Positions 8,882 to 17,310 of a DNA stretch of 64,000 nt are shown piece by piece (within the stretch, counting starts at the first letter, position 1; every line of letters begins with the position of its first letter). Source of the DNA: Bordetella ansorpii (GTDB lineage Bacteria; Pseudomonadota; Gammaproteobacteria; Burkholderiales; Burkholderiaceae_B). The notes under the pieces were generated by a model, which did not search any database, was not told the origin of the DNA, and worked only from the letters and a program-made list of their open reading frames with translations. Position numbers and translations under genes: made by a program. The stretch covers positions 124,001 to 188,000 of the forward strand of contig NZ_FKBS01000025.1 of assembly GCF_900078315.1 (NCBI RefSeq), given 5' to 3'.

Positions 8882-10234
8882 ATGCAGGCCGGCGCACACC
8901 CCGATGTCCACCACTCCTGCGTCAGCGAAGCCGGCGCCCCCTCCCTCGTGCAGTTGCAGTCTCACTGGCAGTCGCTGGGTTACACCGGCGTAGATATCCG
9001 ACGCACGGCCGCGGGCTATGCCCTGCACGCCCATGCCGAGGAGGTCCCCGCGCAATGCCCCAACTGCGGCGCCGACGCCCCGCTGCCCATGCCACGAGCT
9101 GAAATCGCCATCCACGATGTCCCCCTACATGGCATGGCAGTCGCCCTGCATGTCCGCCGGCATTCGCACCGCTGCCGGTTCTGCCGCACCATGCTGGAAA
9201 GCCCGCTACCCGGCGTCGACCCGCGGCGGCATATCACGCACCGGCTGGCGGACTGGATTGCCACGCAGCACACGCGAACCATCGAGGACGTGACGCGCCA
9301 ATGCGGAGCACGCTTGTCGGCAGTACGCGACATACTGCAAGCCACCGCCGAGAAGCGCCACGGCTCGCGGCCCGGCGCGCCCGAAGCCTTCAACCTGCCC
9401 GATTTGCAGGCGACGCATCACGTCAGTGGTCCGCACCGGTACGATGTCTATCTTCATACGAAGCTATCGCGTCCTCCTTGTCCGGAGTGCGGATCCCTTC
9501 ATGTGCAACGTACCGCTACACACGCCGCCCATGTGCACGACAAGCCACTGAATGGCAAGCACGTCGCGCTCGTGATCACGCCGTACCGCGCCTTTCGCTG
9601 CCACGATTGCAGGCGGGCGTTCATCGAACCGCTACCCGGTGTGGCAGCCCTGCCGCGGCATCCACGCCTGACCGAGCGCCTGATCTCATGGATCCAGAAA
9701 CAGGCAGGGTTACGGGAGGACAAGGACATCGCCGCGGGCATCGGCATCCCCGTGGGCAGTGTGCGCCGCATCCTGATCGGACTGGGCGGTCTGCAATGGA
9801 CCTTCACTCCCAAGACGGTGCCCATGGCGGATTGGCGTCCACTGCCAGCTACCGTCGTCACGCGCTATCTGCCCGACGCGGATGGACACCATATCTATCT
9901 GCGTGGCACACCCTCGGTGGACCGGTGCGCTTTGTGCGGCTCGGAAGACATCACCACGAAATGGCGACGCAGCCGGGCCATCCGAGACATTCCGCTGGAG
10001 GGCAAGTCCGTGCTGTTGCACTACAGCAGCGTGACCCACCGCTGCGGCATTTGCGGCTGGGCCGCCGAGCAGAAGCTGGACGGTATCGACACGGCGCACA
10101 AGGTCACGCAGCGGCTGACCGAATGGGTGACGTGCCAACTGGCATCGCAACCCGCCGAAAACGTGGCGCGCGCCACGAAGTTGAAAGTCGCGGTCGTCGC
10201 GTACATGGGCGCGGCCAGCACCGCCGCCAAATGA
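8882..10234 (+). CDS. Triple zinc-ribbon/HTH protein of ISL3-transposase N-terminal type, no DDE domain
   Basis: 450-residue protein of three similar modules, each like the zf-ISL3 zinc ribbon plus helix-turn-helix that precedes the catalytic domain of ISL3 transposases. Module 1 has C59xxC62 and C98xxC101 with HTH at about 117-155. Module 2 has C200xxC203 and C240xxC243 with HTH at about 262-300. Module 3 has C349xxC352 and C388xxC391 with HTH at about 407-442. Shared wording such as (I/V)(H/R)D(V/I/K)PL.G and R(L)T.R(L/I)..W(I/V) links the modules. No DDE transposase domain follows and no inverted repeats were seen. The ATG at 8882 is preferred because an upstream in-frame start lies inside the terminator. 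Likely a domesticated DNA-binding protein; its target is unknown. Confidence 0.75.
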   Translation: MQAGAHPDVHHSCVSEAGAPSLVQLQSHWQSLGYTGVDIRRTAAGYALHAHAEEVPAQCPNCGADAPLPMPRAEIAIHDVPLHGMAVALHVRRHSHRCRFCRTMLESPLPGVDPRRHITHRLADWIATQHTRTIEDVTRQCGARLSAVRDILQATAEKRHGSRPGAPEAFNLPDLQATHHVSGPHRYDVYLHTKLSRPPCPECGSLHVQRTATHAAHVHDKPLNGKHVALVITPYRAFRCHDCRRAFIEPLPGVAALPRHPRLTERLISWIQKQAGLREDKDIAAGIGIPVGSVRRILIGLGGLQWTFTPKTVPMADWRPLPATVVTRYLPDADGHHIYLRGTPSVDRCALCGSEDITTKWRRSRAIRDIPLEGKSVLLHYSSVTHRCGICGWAAEQKLDGIDTAHKVTQRLTEWVTCQLASQPAENVARATKLKVAVVAYMGAASTAAK

Positions 10235-10268
10235 GCCTCTTTGCGCTGGGCGCCATGGCATAGTAAAT

Positions 10269-10295
10269 TAGCCAGGCTATTAATTAGCTTAGCTA
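10269..10295. promoter_or_regulatory. Twin palindromic operator upstream of marR-family gene
   Basis: Two 11-base inverted repeats, TAGCCAGGCTA (10269-10279) and TAGCTTAGCTA (10285-10295), start 16 bases apart in an AT-rich patch directly before the MarR start codon at 10302. This is a typical position for an autoregulatory MarR operator; binding itself is inferred. Confidence 0.6.
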
Positions 10296-10301
10296 TTAAA
10301 T

Positions 10302-10790
10302 ATGAACCGTGATGCTTTGCTTGCCCAACTAGGTGGCCGGCTGGTGCTGCTGGCACGGCTTTACCGCCGTGAGATGGACAGCATCTTCAAACCCCATGGC
10401 TTGACCGACGCCACGGCGTTTCCGTTGCGCTACCTGGCGCAGGCCGGGCAGCCCGTGGGTCAGGCCCGGCTGGCCGAGTTGCTGGCCATCGAGGGCCCGA
10501 CGCTGGTGCGTGTGCTGGATCAGTTGATGGAAGCGGGCCTGGTCGAACGCCTGGCCGATGAAAGCGATCGGCGTGCAAGGCTTGTTCGCCTGACCCGCCA
10601 GGGCCAACGCCTGAACGACGCCATCGAACCCGAGCTGAGCGCGATGCGCGCCCGCCTGTTCAAGGGCGCCACCGAGGAAGACGTGCGCCGTACGTTGAAG
10701 GTGCTGGATCATCTCCAAACCAATCTGGACGCCTACCTGGCCGAGCCAGCCGACATACGCCCCCGCCGCACCGCCGCCGTACCGAAGTAG
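10302..10790 (+). CDS. MarR-family transcriptional regulator
   Basis: 162-residue winged-helix regulator of the MarR family. The DNA-binding region spans about residues 48-100 (LAELLAIEGPTLVRVLDQL recognition helix, then the wing with DESDRRARLVRLT). Helices at both ends form the usual dimer interface. It is only eight bases upstream of the FUSC exporter gene, so it probably controls that gene and itself through the two palindromes just upstream. No strong Shine-Dalgarno is visible; the mRNA leader may be very short. Confidence 0.9.
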   Translation: MNRDALLAQLGGRLVLLARLYRREMDSIFKPHGLTDATAFPLRYLAQAGQPVGQARLAELLAIEGPTLVRVLDQLMEAGLVERLADESDRRARLVRLTRQGQRLNDAIEPELSAMRARLFKGATEEDVRRTLKVLDHLQTNLDAYLAEPADIRPRRTAAVPK

Positions 10791-10798
10791 TCCTCGCA

Positions 10799-12799
10799 AT
10801 GCCGTTTCTGGACAGACAAGCCTGGCTGTACTCGCTGAAGACCTTCCTGGCCGCCGCCGCGGCCCTGTACGTGGCCATGGCCAGCGGGCAGGAGCGGCCC
10901 TACTGGGCCATGATGACGGTATATATCGTCTCCCAGCCCCTGGTGGGCCCCACGCGGGCCAAGGGGCTGTACCGCATCCTGGGCACTTTCATCGGTGGGG
11001 TGGCCACGCTGATCATGCTGCCCAACCTGGTGCACGCGCCCGTATTGCTCAGCGCGGCGATGGCGCTGTGGCTGAGCCTGGCGCTATATATCGCTCTGCT
11101 GCATCGCGGCCCCAACGGCTACATGTTCATGCTGGCCGGCTACACCGCCGCGCTGCTGGGATTTCCCGCGGTCGAGTCGCCACAGACCATTTTCGACAGT
11201 GTGGTGGCGCGCAGCGAAGAGATCATGCTGGGCGCCGGCATGGCCATCGCCTTCGCCGCCATTCTGCTGCCCGCCTCGGTAAGGCCCACACTGAACGGAC
11301 GCATCGGCAGCTGGATGCAGGATGCGGCGCGCTGGTATCACGGGATCCGGCACGGACAGCCGCAGCAAGTGCCGCTGTCCAAGCTGTCGGCCGACCTGGT
11401 GCAGCTCGAGTCGCTGATCGCGATGATGCGGCACGAAGGCCATCGGCATACCGGGATCGCTGGTGCGCTGGAGAAGCTGCGCGAGCGCATGCTGTTGCTG
11501 CTGCCGGTGTTGTCGTCCCTATCGGATCGTCTGGTGCGGCTGCAGGCCGATGGCTCCCTGCCCGCCGCGCTGGGCTGTCTGCTGGACGACATCGGCGCAT
11601 GGCTGCAACAGCACGAGGGCGCGGACGAAGCGGCAGCATCGGCGCTGCGGGCGCGCGTGGCGGCCTTGCGGCCCGCGGGCACCTCCGAGCACGATCTGCT
11701 GCTTGCCAGCCTGCTGCTGCGCCTGGATGAATTGATCGGACTGTGGCTGGATTGCGCCAGTCTGCGCGAAGTGGCCATCCATGCGCCAGGCGCGGTGCCG
11801 CGCCGGCATTCGCGCTTTCCATCGCTGCGGCTGGGCCAGGAACGCCACGTGGATCACGGCATGGCGGCCATGGCGGCGCTCAGCACCGGCGCCTCGCTGT
11901 TCGCGTACTGCCTGGTGTGGATCGCCGTGGGCTGGGAGGCTGGCGGCAACGGCGCGATGATGGCGGCCATTGCTTCGGCTTTCTTCGCTTCGCAGGACGA
12001 TCCCGCACCGGCCATCTTCGGCTTCGGCCTGTGGCTGGCGGTGGCGGCCGTCATCGGCGCGGTCTGCCTGTTCGGCGTGTTCCCGGCCATCCACGAATTC
12101 GGCACGCTGGTCGCCTGCCTGGCGCTGATCTTCCTGCCGCTGGGCGTGATGATGTACGGGCCTCGCACCATGCAGATCGGCTTGCCTCTGACGGTGAACC
12201 TGGCCGCGCTGCTGAGCGTGCAGAACTCGCGCGAGTACGACATCGTCAGCTTCGTGAACAATGCCGTGGCGATGGTCATCGGCATCGGCTTCGCCGTGGT
12301 CTTCACCAAGGTGTTCCGTTCCGTCAGCGTGGAGTGGTCCGCACGGCGGCTGGCGCGGCGCGCATGGGGCATGCTGGCGGAAGTAGCCGCGGGCAGCGGC
12401 GGCCCCGCGGACAAGCAGCAGTTGATCGCGCGGATACTGGATCTGCTGGGCGTGCTGGCGCCGCGCATCGCGCGGGCCTCGCGCGGCAATGGCATCGAGG
12501 GCATCGACATGCTGGCCGATACGCGGGTGGGATTGAACCTGCTGCAGCTGCGCCGCGTGCGGCCGCGCTTGCAGCCCGCAGTGCTCGCGGGCCTGGATGA
12601 GATCCTGGCGGACGTAGCCGCGCACTATCGCCGGCAAAGCGCGGCGGGCACGCCCGAGGCTGGCAGCGAGGCCTTGCGCCAGCGCCTGGACACCGCCATC
12701 GCGCGCGAGAGCAAGGACGCCGAGACGCGACGGAATGACGACTATCTGCACAGCCTGGTGGGGTTGCGGATGAGCCTGTTCAGGCACCAGGCCGCCTGA
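10799..12799 (+). CDS. FUSC-family inner-membrane exporter (AaeB-like)
   Basis: 666-residue protein of the fusaric-acid-resistance/aromatic-acid exporter superfamily. It shows the usual two blocks of transmembrane helices (about residues 10-175 and 350-505), separated and followed by long cytoplasmic helical regions. Such proteins work with a periplasmic adaptor and outer-membrane factor to export aromatic carboxylates, but no adaptor gene lies beside it. The operon with a MarR regulator suggests induction by a phenolic or aromatic compound (inference). Confidence 0.88.
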   Translation: MPFLDRQAWLYSLKTFLAAAAALYVAMASGQERPYWAMMTVYIVSQPLVGPTRAKGLYRILGTFIGGVATLIMLPNLVHAPVLLSAAMALWLSLALYIALLHRGPNGYMFMLAGYTAALLGFPAVESPQTIFDSVVARSEEIMLGAGMAIAFAAILLPASVRPTLNGRIGSWMQDAARWYHGIRHGQPQQVPLSKLSADLVQLESLIAMMRHEGHRHTGIAGALEKLRERMLLLLPVLSSLSDRLVRLQADGSLPAALGCLLDDIGAWLQQHEGADEAAASALRARVAALRPAGTSEHDLLLASLLLRLDELIGLWLDCASLREVAIHAPGAVPRRHSRFPSLRLGQERHVDHGMAAMAALSTGASLFAYCLVWIAVGWEAGGNGAMMAAIASAFFASQDDPAPAIFGFGLWLAVAAVIGAVCLFGVFPAIHEFGTLVACLALIFLPLGVMMYGPRTMQIGLPLTVNLAALLSVQNSREYDIVSFVNNAVAMVIGIGFAVVFTKVFRSVSVEWSARRLARRAWGMLAEVAAGSGGPADKQQLIARILDLLGVLAPRIARASRGNGIEGIDMLADTRVGLNLLQLRRVRPRLQPAVLAGLDEILADVAAHYRRQSAAGTPEAGSEALRQRLDTAIARESKDAETRRNDDYLHSLVGLRMSLFRHQAA

Positions 12800-12958
12800 T
12801 TCCTTGCCGTGTGCACGGCGCCAGGCGCGGTCAGGCATCTGGAATCCATGACGCCGCCCAGCCTGCCGCCGCATCTCCGATTGCATCAGGCCAGGGAATT
12901 TCCACCTGCCACGCCGGCAGTGATAAGGTTGCCCTCCCGCCGATCGCATTGGATGGAC

Positions 12959-13288
12959 ATGAAAGCCCTGAAGATCTCGTTGTACTGCGCCCTGGGCGGC
13001 GCGGCGTTGTTTGGTTTGATCGGCCTGTTGACCGGCGGCGGCAAGATGGCGCTGGGCGTCATGGCCGCCGTACCGGGCCTGCTGCTTGGCCTGATCGCCG
13101 CCCCCGAGTTCGAGCCCAAGGCGTTTCGCCACGCGGCGCTCTATCAGACCTCGTGTGGCGCCATTGCGGGATTTCTGGTGGGCGGCTGGCTGTTCAGTTC
13201 GCTATCGACCGCCGCGATGGCAGCCTTGATCGGCGGTCTGCTGGGTTGGCTTGCACCGATGTGGATCCGGCACGTGCAGGGACCTTGA
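12959..13288 (+). CDS. Small hydrophobic membrane protein of unknown function
   Basis: About 109 residues, mostly hydrophobic and Gly/Ala-rich, with roughly four membrane segments (for example LYCALGGAALFGLIGLLTGG and AALIGGLLGWLAPMW). The open frame extends upstream to 12809, but the preceding residues are not membrane- or signal-like and codon quality drops. Starts at 12953 or 12959 fit best. It follows the FUSC gene in the same direction with a 159-base gap. I do not recognise the family. Confidence 0.6.
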   Translation: MKALKISLYCALGGAALFGLIGLLTGGGKMALGVMAAVPGLLLGLIAAPEFEPKAFRHAALYQTSCGAIAGFLVGGWLFSSLSTAAMAALIGGLLGWLAPMWIRHVQGP

Positions 13289-13398
13289 GGGCGCGAGGCC
13301 CTCGCTGAATCGCTTTCGAACGCCCGCGCGCCGCGGCTTGCACACACGCACGGCCAGTACCGCATCCCGTGGGGAACCCCGGGAATGCCAGGGCCGGC

Positions 13399-14862
13399 CT
13401 AGCCTTGCGTACGTGCCTGCGTGCGCGCCAGCACCGCCCCCGTGCGCGTATGCAGGTGTTCACCGTTGCGATACGCCACCGCCCCATTCACCACCACCGC
13501 CTCGATGCCGCGCGCCGGCTGCATGGGATTGTCGTAGTCCGCCGTGTCGAGCACCGTCTCGGCATCGAAGATGGTGATGTCCGCATGATGCCCTTCGGCA
13601 ATCACGCCGCGCCCTTCCAGACCGAATACCCCGGCCGTCAATCCCGTCATCTTCCACACCGCCGTCTCCAGCGGAAACAGCCCGATGTCGCGGCTATAGC
13701 GCCCCAGCACGCGCGGGAACGTGCCCCACAGCCGCGGATGCGGCCGGTCGCCCGACGGGATGCCGTCGGAACCGATCATCGTGGGCTCGAACGCCAGGAT
13801 GCGCTGCACGTCCTGCTCGTCCATGCTGTAGTAGATCGCGCTGGCGGGCTGCAGGCGGCGCGAGGCCTCGACGCGCGACACGCCCCACTCGTCGGCGATG
13901 TCCTGCAGATCGCGTCCCTGCATGCCGGGAAACGCGCCGCTGGACGCGATCACCACCTTGCCTTGCAGGCGTTCCTCGTCCATGTGCAGCATGGTCGAGC
14001 TGGCGGTGTATGGATAACAGTCCAGGCTGACGCACTGGCAGCGCATGGCCTTCTCGATGCGCTGCAAGGTCTGCACCGACTTGCCGAAGTTGGCCGCGCG
14101 CATCAGCTTGTGATGCGACACCAGCACCGGCGTGTCCACTTCCTGGCCGATGGAGAAGGTCTCTTCCAGCGACTCCATGCAGCGGTCGGCCTCGTTGCGC
14201 ATGTGCGTGACGTACAGCGCCTGCTTCGCGGCCAGCGGGCGCGACACCTCGACCACTTCCTGCGTCGTGGCCGCGGCGGCGGGCGGATAGTAGGTGCCGG
14301 TGGACATGCCCACCGCGCCGGCATCGAGCGCCTCTTGCAGCAGCGCCTGCATGGCCCGCACCTCCGGCTCGGTGGCCGCGCGGCCCAGGTCCTGCATGGC
14401 CATCACGCGCAAGGTGGTGTGGCCCACCATGGGCACCACGTTCACTGCTGCCGGGCGTGCGCGCAGCGCATCGACGTATGCGCGGAAGGTGGGGAAGCGT
14501 TCGCCGCCATCGGCATCCAGCAGGTTCAGTGGCGAAGGCAGCTCGGCATCGGTGCGCAGGGGCGCCAGGCTGATGCCGCAGTTGCCGGTGACCACCGTGG
14601 TGACGCCCTGCGACACCTTGAACGGCATGTCGGGCTGGGTCAGCAAGGCCTGGTCATCGTGCGTGTGCGAGTCGATGAAGCCCGGCGCCACGATCTTGCC
14701 GTGCGCTGGCAGGATGGTGTCCGCGTCATGGCCGGACAGGTCCCCCACCGCCACGATGCGGCCATCCTTCACCCCCACGTCGGCGTCGAAACGCGGCTGC
14801 CGCGTGCCGTCGATGACGGTGCCGCCGACGATCAGCAGGTCGTACTTCTGCGAGGTGCTCAT
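13399..14862 (-). CDS. N-acyl-D-amino-acid deacylase (amidohydrolase superfamily)
   Basis: Metal-dependent amidohydrolase that releases free D-amino acids from N-acyl forms. The metal-binding motif GFIDSHTHDD and the family signature GNCGISLAPL are present, as is the SHHK region carrying the bridging-ligand position. About 487 residues, normal for D-aminoacylases. An in-frame start lies up to ten codons upstream; 14862 has a GGGGAT-type ribosome site. It is the last gene of a minus-strand cluster with a D-amino-acid dehydrogenase and a Bug-type binding protein, consistent with a D-amino-acid catabolic route. Confidence 0.87.
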   Translation of the reverse strand: MSTSQKYDLLIVGGTVIDGTRQPRFDADVGVKDGRIVAVGDLSGHDADTILPAHGKIVAPGFIDSHTHDDQALLTQPDMPFKVSQGVTTVVTGNCGISLAPLRTDAELPSPLNLLDADGGERFPTFRAYVDALRARPAAVNVVPMVGHTTLRVMAMQDLGRAATEPEVRAMQALLQEALDAGAVGMSTGTYYPPAAAATTQEVVEVSRPLAAKQALYVTHMRNEADRCMESLEETFSIGQEVDTPVLVSHHKLMRAANFGKSVQTLQRIEKAMRCQCVSLDCYPYTASSTMLHMDEERLQGKVVIASSGAFPGMQGRDLQDIADEWGVSRVEASRRLQPASAIYYSMDEQDVQRILAFEPTMIGSDGIPSGDRPHPRLWGTFPRVLGRYSRDIGLFPLETAVWKMTGLTAGVFGLEGRGVIAEGHHADITIFDAETVLDTADYDNPMQPARGIEAVVVNGAVAYRNGEHLHTRTGAVLARTQARTQG

Positions 14863-14903
14863 GTCCATCCCCGATGTTGTAAGGGTCTTCAAGCGCGTCG
14901 CCG

Positions 14904-16208
14904 TTATGCCGCGGCCATCGCGTCGGCCAGGCGGCTGGCGGATCCGAACGCCAGGGTCAACCCCAGCGCGCCCTGCCCGATATTGAGAAACACGTTATCC
15001 ACAGGCGACTTGCCGATGATGGGCACCGAGGTCGGCGTGGCGGGCCGCAGCCCCATCCAGGGCGTGACCGACTTCAGGTCCACCGCGTCGCCGAAGGCCT
15101 CGCGCGTGTGCGCCACCAGTTCGTCGATGCGCGACATGTCCAGCCGCCGGTCGTAGCCGCGGATCTCGACCACGCCCGCCACGCGCAGGCGTTGGCCGAT
15201 GCGGGCGTAGACCACTTTGCGCGCGGCATCCGTCACGCTGGCGCGCGGCACGGCATGCGGATCAAGAATCGGCACGGTGATGCTGTAGCCCTTGAGGGGA
15301 TACACCGGCACGGAGAAACCCAGCATGCGCGCCATGGCCGCGCTGTGCGGCCCGGTGGCCAGCACGATGTCCTCGGCTTGGCGCGTGCCCTGGTCGGTGA
15401 CCAGATGCGTGACCCCGCCATCCCGATGCCGCTGGAAGCCCCGCACGCGAACGCCGAATTCGAAACACACGCCGCGTTGCTCCAGGCGGGTTCTCAGGTC
15501 GACACACAGCGCCGCGCTGTCGACGGCGCATTCGCTGGGGGTGTAGATGGCGCCCGCCATGCGCGTGCGGAAACGCGCCAGCGCGGGCTCACGGCGCAGG
15601 CACTCCTCGGCGCTCAGGGCCTGCTGCAGCGGGCCGACCGAGGCCTGCAGTTTCAGTTGTCCCTCGGCCTTGGCCATTGCGGCTTCGGAGGGCAGCACCA
15701 CCAGCTTGCCGCTGCGCGCGAAGCTCAGCGCCTGCGCATCCGCGCCCTGCATCCACAGGTCGGTTTCCTGGTGGCTCAGCCGGCCCAGCATCAGCAAGGC
15801 CAGCGAGCCTTCCCTGGCGCGGTCCGCGCGGCAGGCCCCCAGAAAGGACATCAGCCAGCGCCATTGCGCGGGGTCCCAGCGCGGCACCAGCTTCAGTGGC
15901 GCCCCCTTGGCGAACAGCAGCTTGGGCAGCTCGGCCAGCACGCCGGGCTGCGCCAGCGGCGCCACGTAGCCATACGACAGCTGGCAGCCATTGCCCAGGC
16001 TGGTTTCCAAGCCCGGCGCGGCAGCCGCATCCAGCACCGTCACGGAACGCCCCGCCCGTGCCAGCGCGGCGGCCGAGGCCAGGCCCACGATGCCCGCGCC
16101 GATGATGGTGACGTGGCGCGAACCGCCCCGTGCATCGCCTGCGCGCCGGGCTTGCCAATAGGCGTCGCGATCCGGCGCGGCGCCGCCTGCATGGGACATC
16201 TCGGTCAT
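14904..16208 (-). CDS. dadA: FAD-dependent D-amino-acid dehydrogenase (DadA-type)
   Basis: DAO-superfamily flavoenzyme of 434 residues. The dinucleotide-binding motif IIGAGIVGLASAAALARAG lies near residues 35-53. The C-terminal FAD contact region includes GLRPATPTSVPIIG and GQGALGLTLAFGSA, as in DadA. It would oxidatively deaminate D-amino acids to 2-oxo acids with electrons passed to the respiratory chain. It sits seven bases after the Bug-type gene and 41 bases before the deacylase gene, so the three are almost certainly co-transcribed. The exact substrate is unknown. Confidence 0.88.
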   Translation of the reverse strand: MTEMSHAGGAAPDRDAYWQARRAGDARGGSRHVTIIGAGIVGLASAAALARAGRSVTVLDAAAAPGLETSLGNGCQLSYGYVAPLAQPGVLAELPKLLFAKGAPLKLVPRWDPAQWRWLMSFLGACRADRAREGSLALLMLGRLSHQETDLWMQGADAQALSFARSGKLVVLPSEAAMAKAEGQLKLQASVGPLQQALSAEECLRREPALARFRTRMAGAIYTPSECAVDSAALCVDLRTRLEQRGVCFEFGVRVRGFQRHRDGGVTHLVTDQGTRQAEDIVLATGPHSAAMARMLGFSVPVYPLKGYSITVPILDPHAVPRASVTDAARKVVYARIGQRLRVAGVVEIRGYDRRLDMSRIDELVAHTREAFGDAVDLKSVTPWMGLRPATPTSVPIIGKSPVDNVFLNIGQGALGLTLAFGSASRLADAMAAA

Positions 16209-16215
16209 CGCTGCG

Positions 16216-17181
16216 TCAATCCACCTTTGCGCCGCTCTCGCGCACCACCTTGCCCCACTTCTCGCGCTCGGACGCCATCAGCGTGCGCAGGTCGGCCGGC
16301 GTGCCGCCCGTGGGAATGAATGCCAACTGCGCCAGTTGCTTGCGCACCTGCTCGTCCTTCAATACCGCATTGAGTTCGGCGTTCAGGCGCGTGACGATGG
16401 CATCGGGCGTACCCGGCGGCGCCACCACCGCGCCCCAGGCTTCCATCTGGAAGCCCTTCACACCCGACTCGTCCAGCGTGGGCACGTTGGGGAACAGGGG
16501 CGAACGCGTGATCGACGTGACCGCGATGGCGCGCAGGCGGCCGCCTTCCACATTGGGTCCGACCGACGCGATATTGTCGAACATGAAATCGAAACGGCTG
16601 CCCAGCAGGTCGTTGATGGCCTGCGGCGCGCCCTTGTACGGCACGTGCATGCCCTTGATGCCCGTCATCGTCTTGAACAGTTCCGCGCCCAGATGGCTGG
16701 TCGTGCCGGTGCCGCCCGAGCCGAACACCACGCCGTCCGGCTTCTTCTTCGCGTAGGCGATCAGGTCCGGCACGCTCTTGATGGGCGAACTGTCGTTGAC
16801 CACCACCAGGCTGGCCGTGGTGGCCAGCTTGATCACGGGCGCCAGCTTGTTCGGATCGTAGGGCAGCGTGTTGAACAGGAACTCGTTGGTGGCCAGCGTG
16901 GCGTTGTTGCCATAGCCGATGGTGTAACCATCGGGCGCGGCGTTCATCACCGTCTGCATGCCGATGTTGCCGCCGGCGCCGGGACGGTTCTCGATCACCA
17001 CGGCCTGGCCGATGCGGTCGCCCAGCGCCTTGCCGATCAGGCGCGACATGATGTCGGGGCTGCCGCCCGCGGCCGATGGCACGATGATGCGGACGGGCCG
17101 TTCGGGCCATTGCGCGTGGGCGGCGCCGGCGAATGCCAGGCCAAAAGTGAAGAGACAGCGAAGCACCGTCGAAGTACGCAT
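16216..17181 (-). CDS. Bug-family (tripartite tricarboxylate-type) solute-binding protein
   Basis: 321-residue periplasmic binding protein with a signal peptide (MRTSTVLRCLFTFGLAFAG, cleavage after AHA). The mature protein begins QWPERPVRIIVPSAAGGSPD, the hallmark of the Bug/TctC family that is hugely expanded in Bordetella and relatives. Family conserved features AGGNIG and YKGAPQAINDLLG are present. No TctA/TctB membrane genes are adjacent, which is usual for orphan Bug proteins. From the neighbours the ligand may be an N-acyl or D-amino acid (inference). Confidence 0.92.
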   Translation of the reverse strand: MRTSTVLRCLFTFGLAFAGAAHAQWPERPVRIIVPSAAGGSPDIMSRLIGKALGDRIGQAVVIENRPGAGGNIGMQTVMNAAPDGYTIGYGNNATLATNEFLFNTLPYDPNKLAPVIKLATTASLVVVNDSSPIKSVPDLIAYAKKKPDGVVFGSGGTGTTSHLGAELFKTMTGIKGMHVPYKGAPQAINDLLGSRFDFMFDNIASVGPNVEGGRLRAIAVTSITRSPLFPNVPTLDESGVKGFQMEAWGAVVAPPGTPDAIVTRLNAELNAVLKDEQVRKQLAQLAFIPTGGTPADLRTLMASEREKWGKVVRESGAKVD

Positions 17182-17278
17182 GGGTTTCCCTTGATATGTC
17201 GCGGCGCTCGTGAAAGATGGCGCCTGGGCACAGTATCGAAGCCGGCACGGCCTGCGCCAAGGGAAAAAGGCACGGGGG

Positions 17279-17298
17279 GGTAGTCGTTTTCGACTACC
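17279..17298. promoter_or_regulatory. Hairpin/palindrome between LysR gene and Bug gene
   Basis: Perfect 8-base inverted repeat GGTAGTCG / CGACTACC around a TTTT loop. It lies 13 bases after the LysR stop codon and about 100 bases before the Bug start. It could terminate the regulator mRNA or serve as a binding site. There is no clear U-tract on the minus-strand transcript, so the terminator reading is weak. Confidence 0.45.
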
Positions 17299-17310
17299 TC
17301 CCGCCGGGGA

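Noticed and set aside
8882-10234. Intact ISL3-family insertion sequence
   Set aside because: No DDE catalytic domain, no terminal inverted repeats and no target duplication could be seen around the gene.
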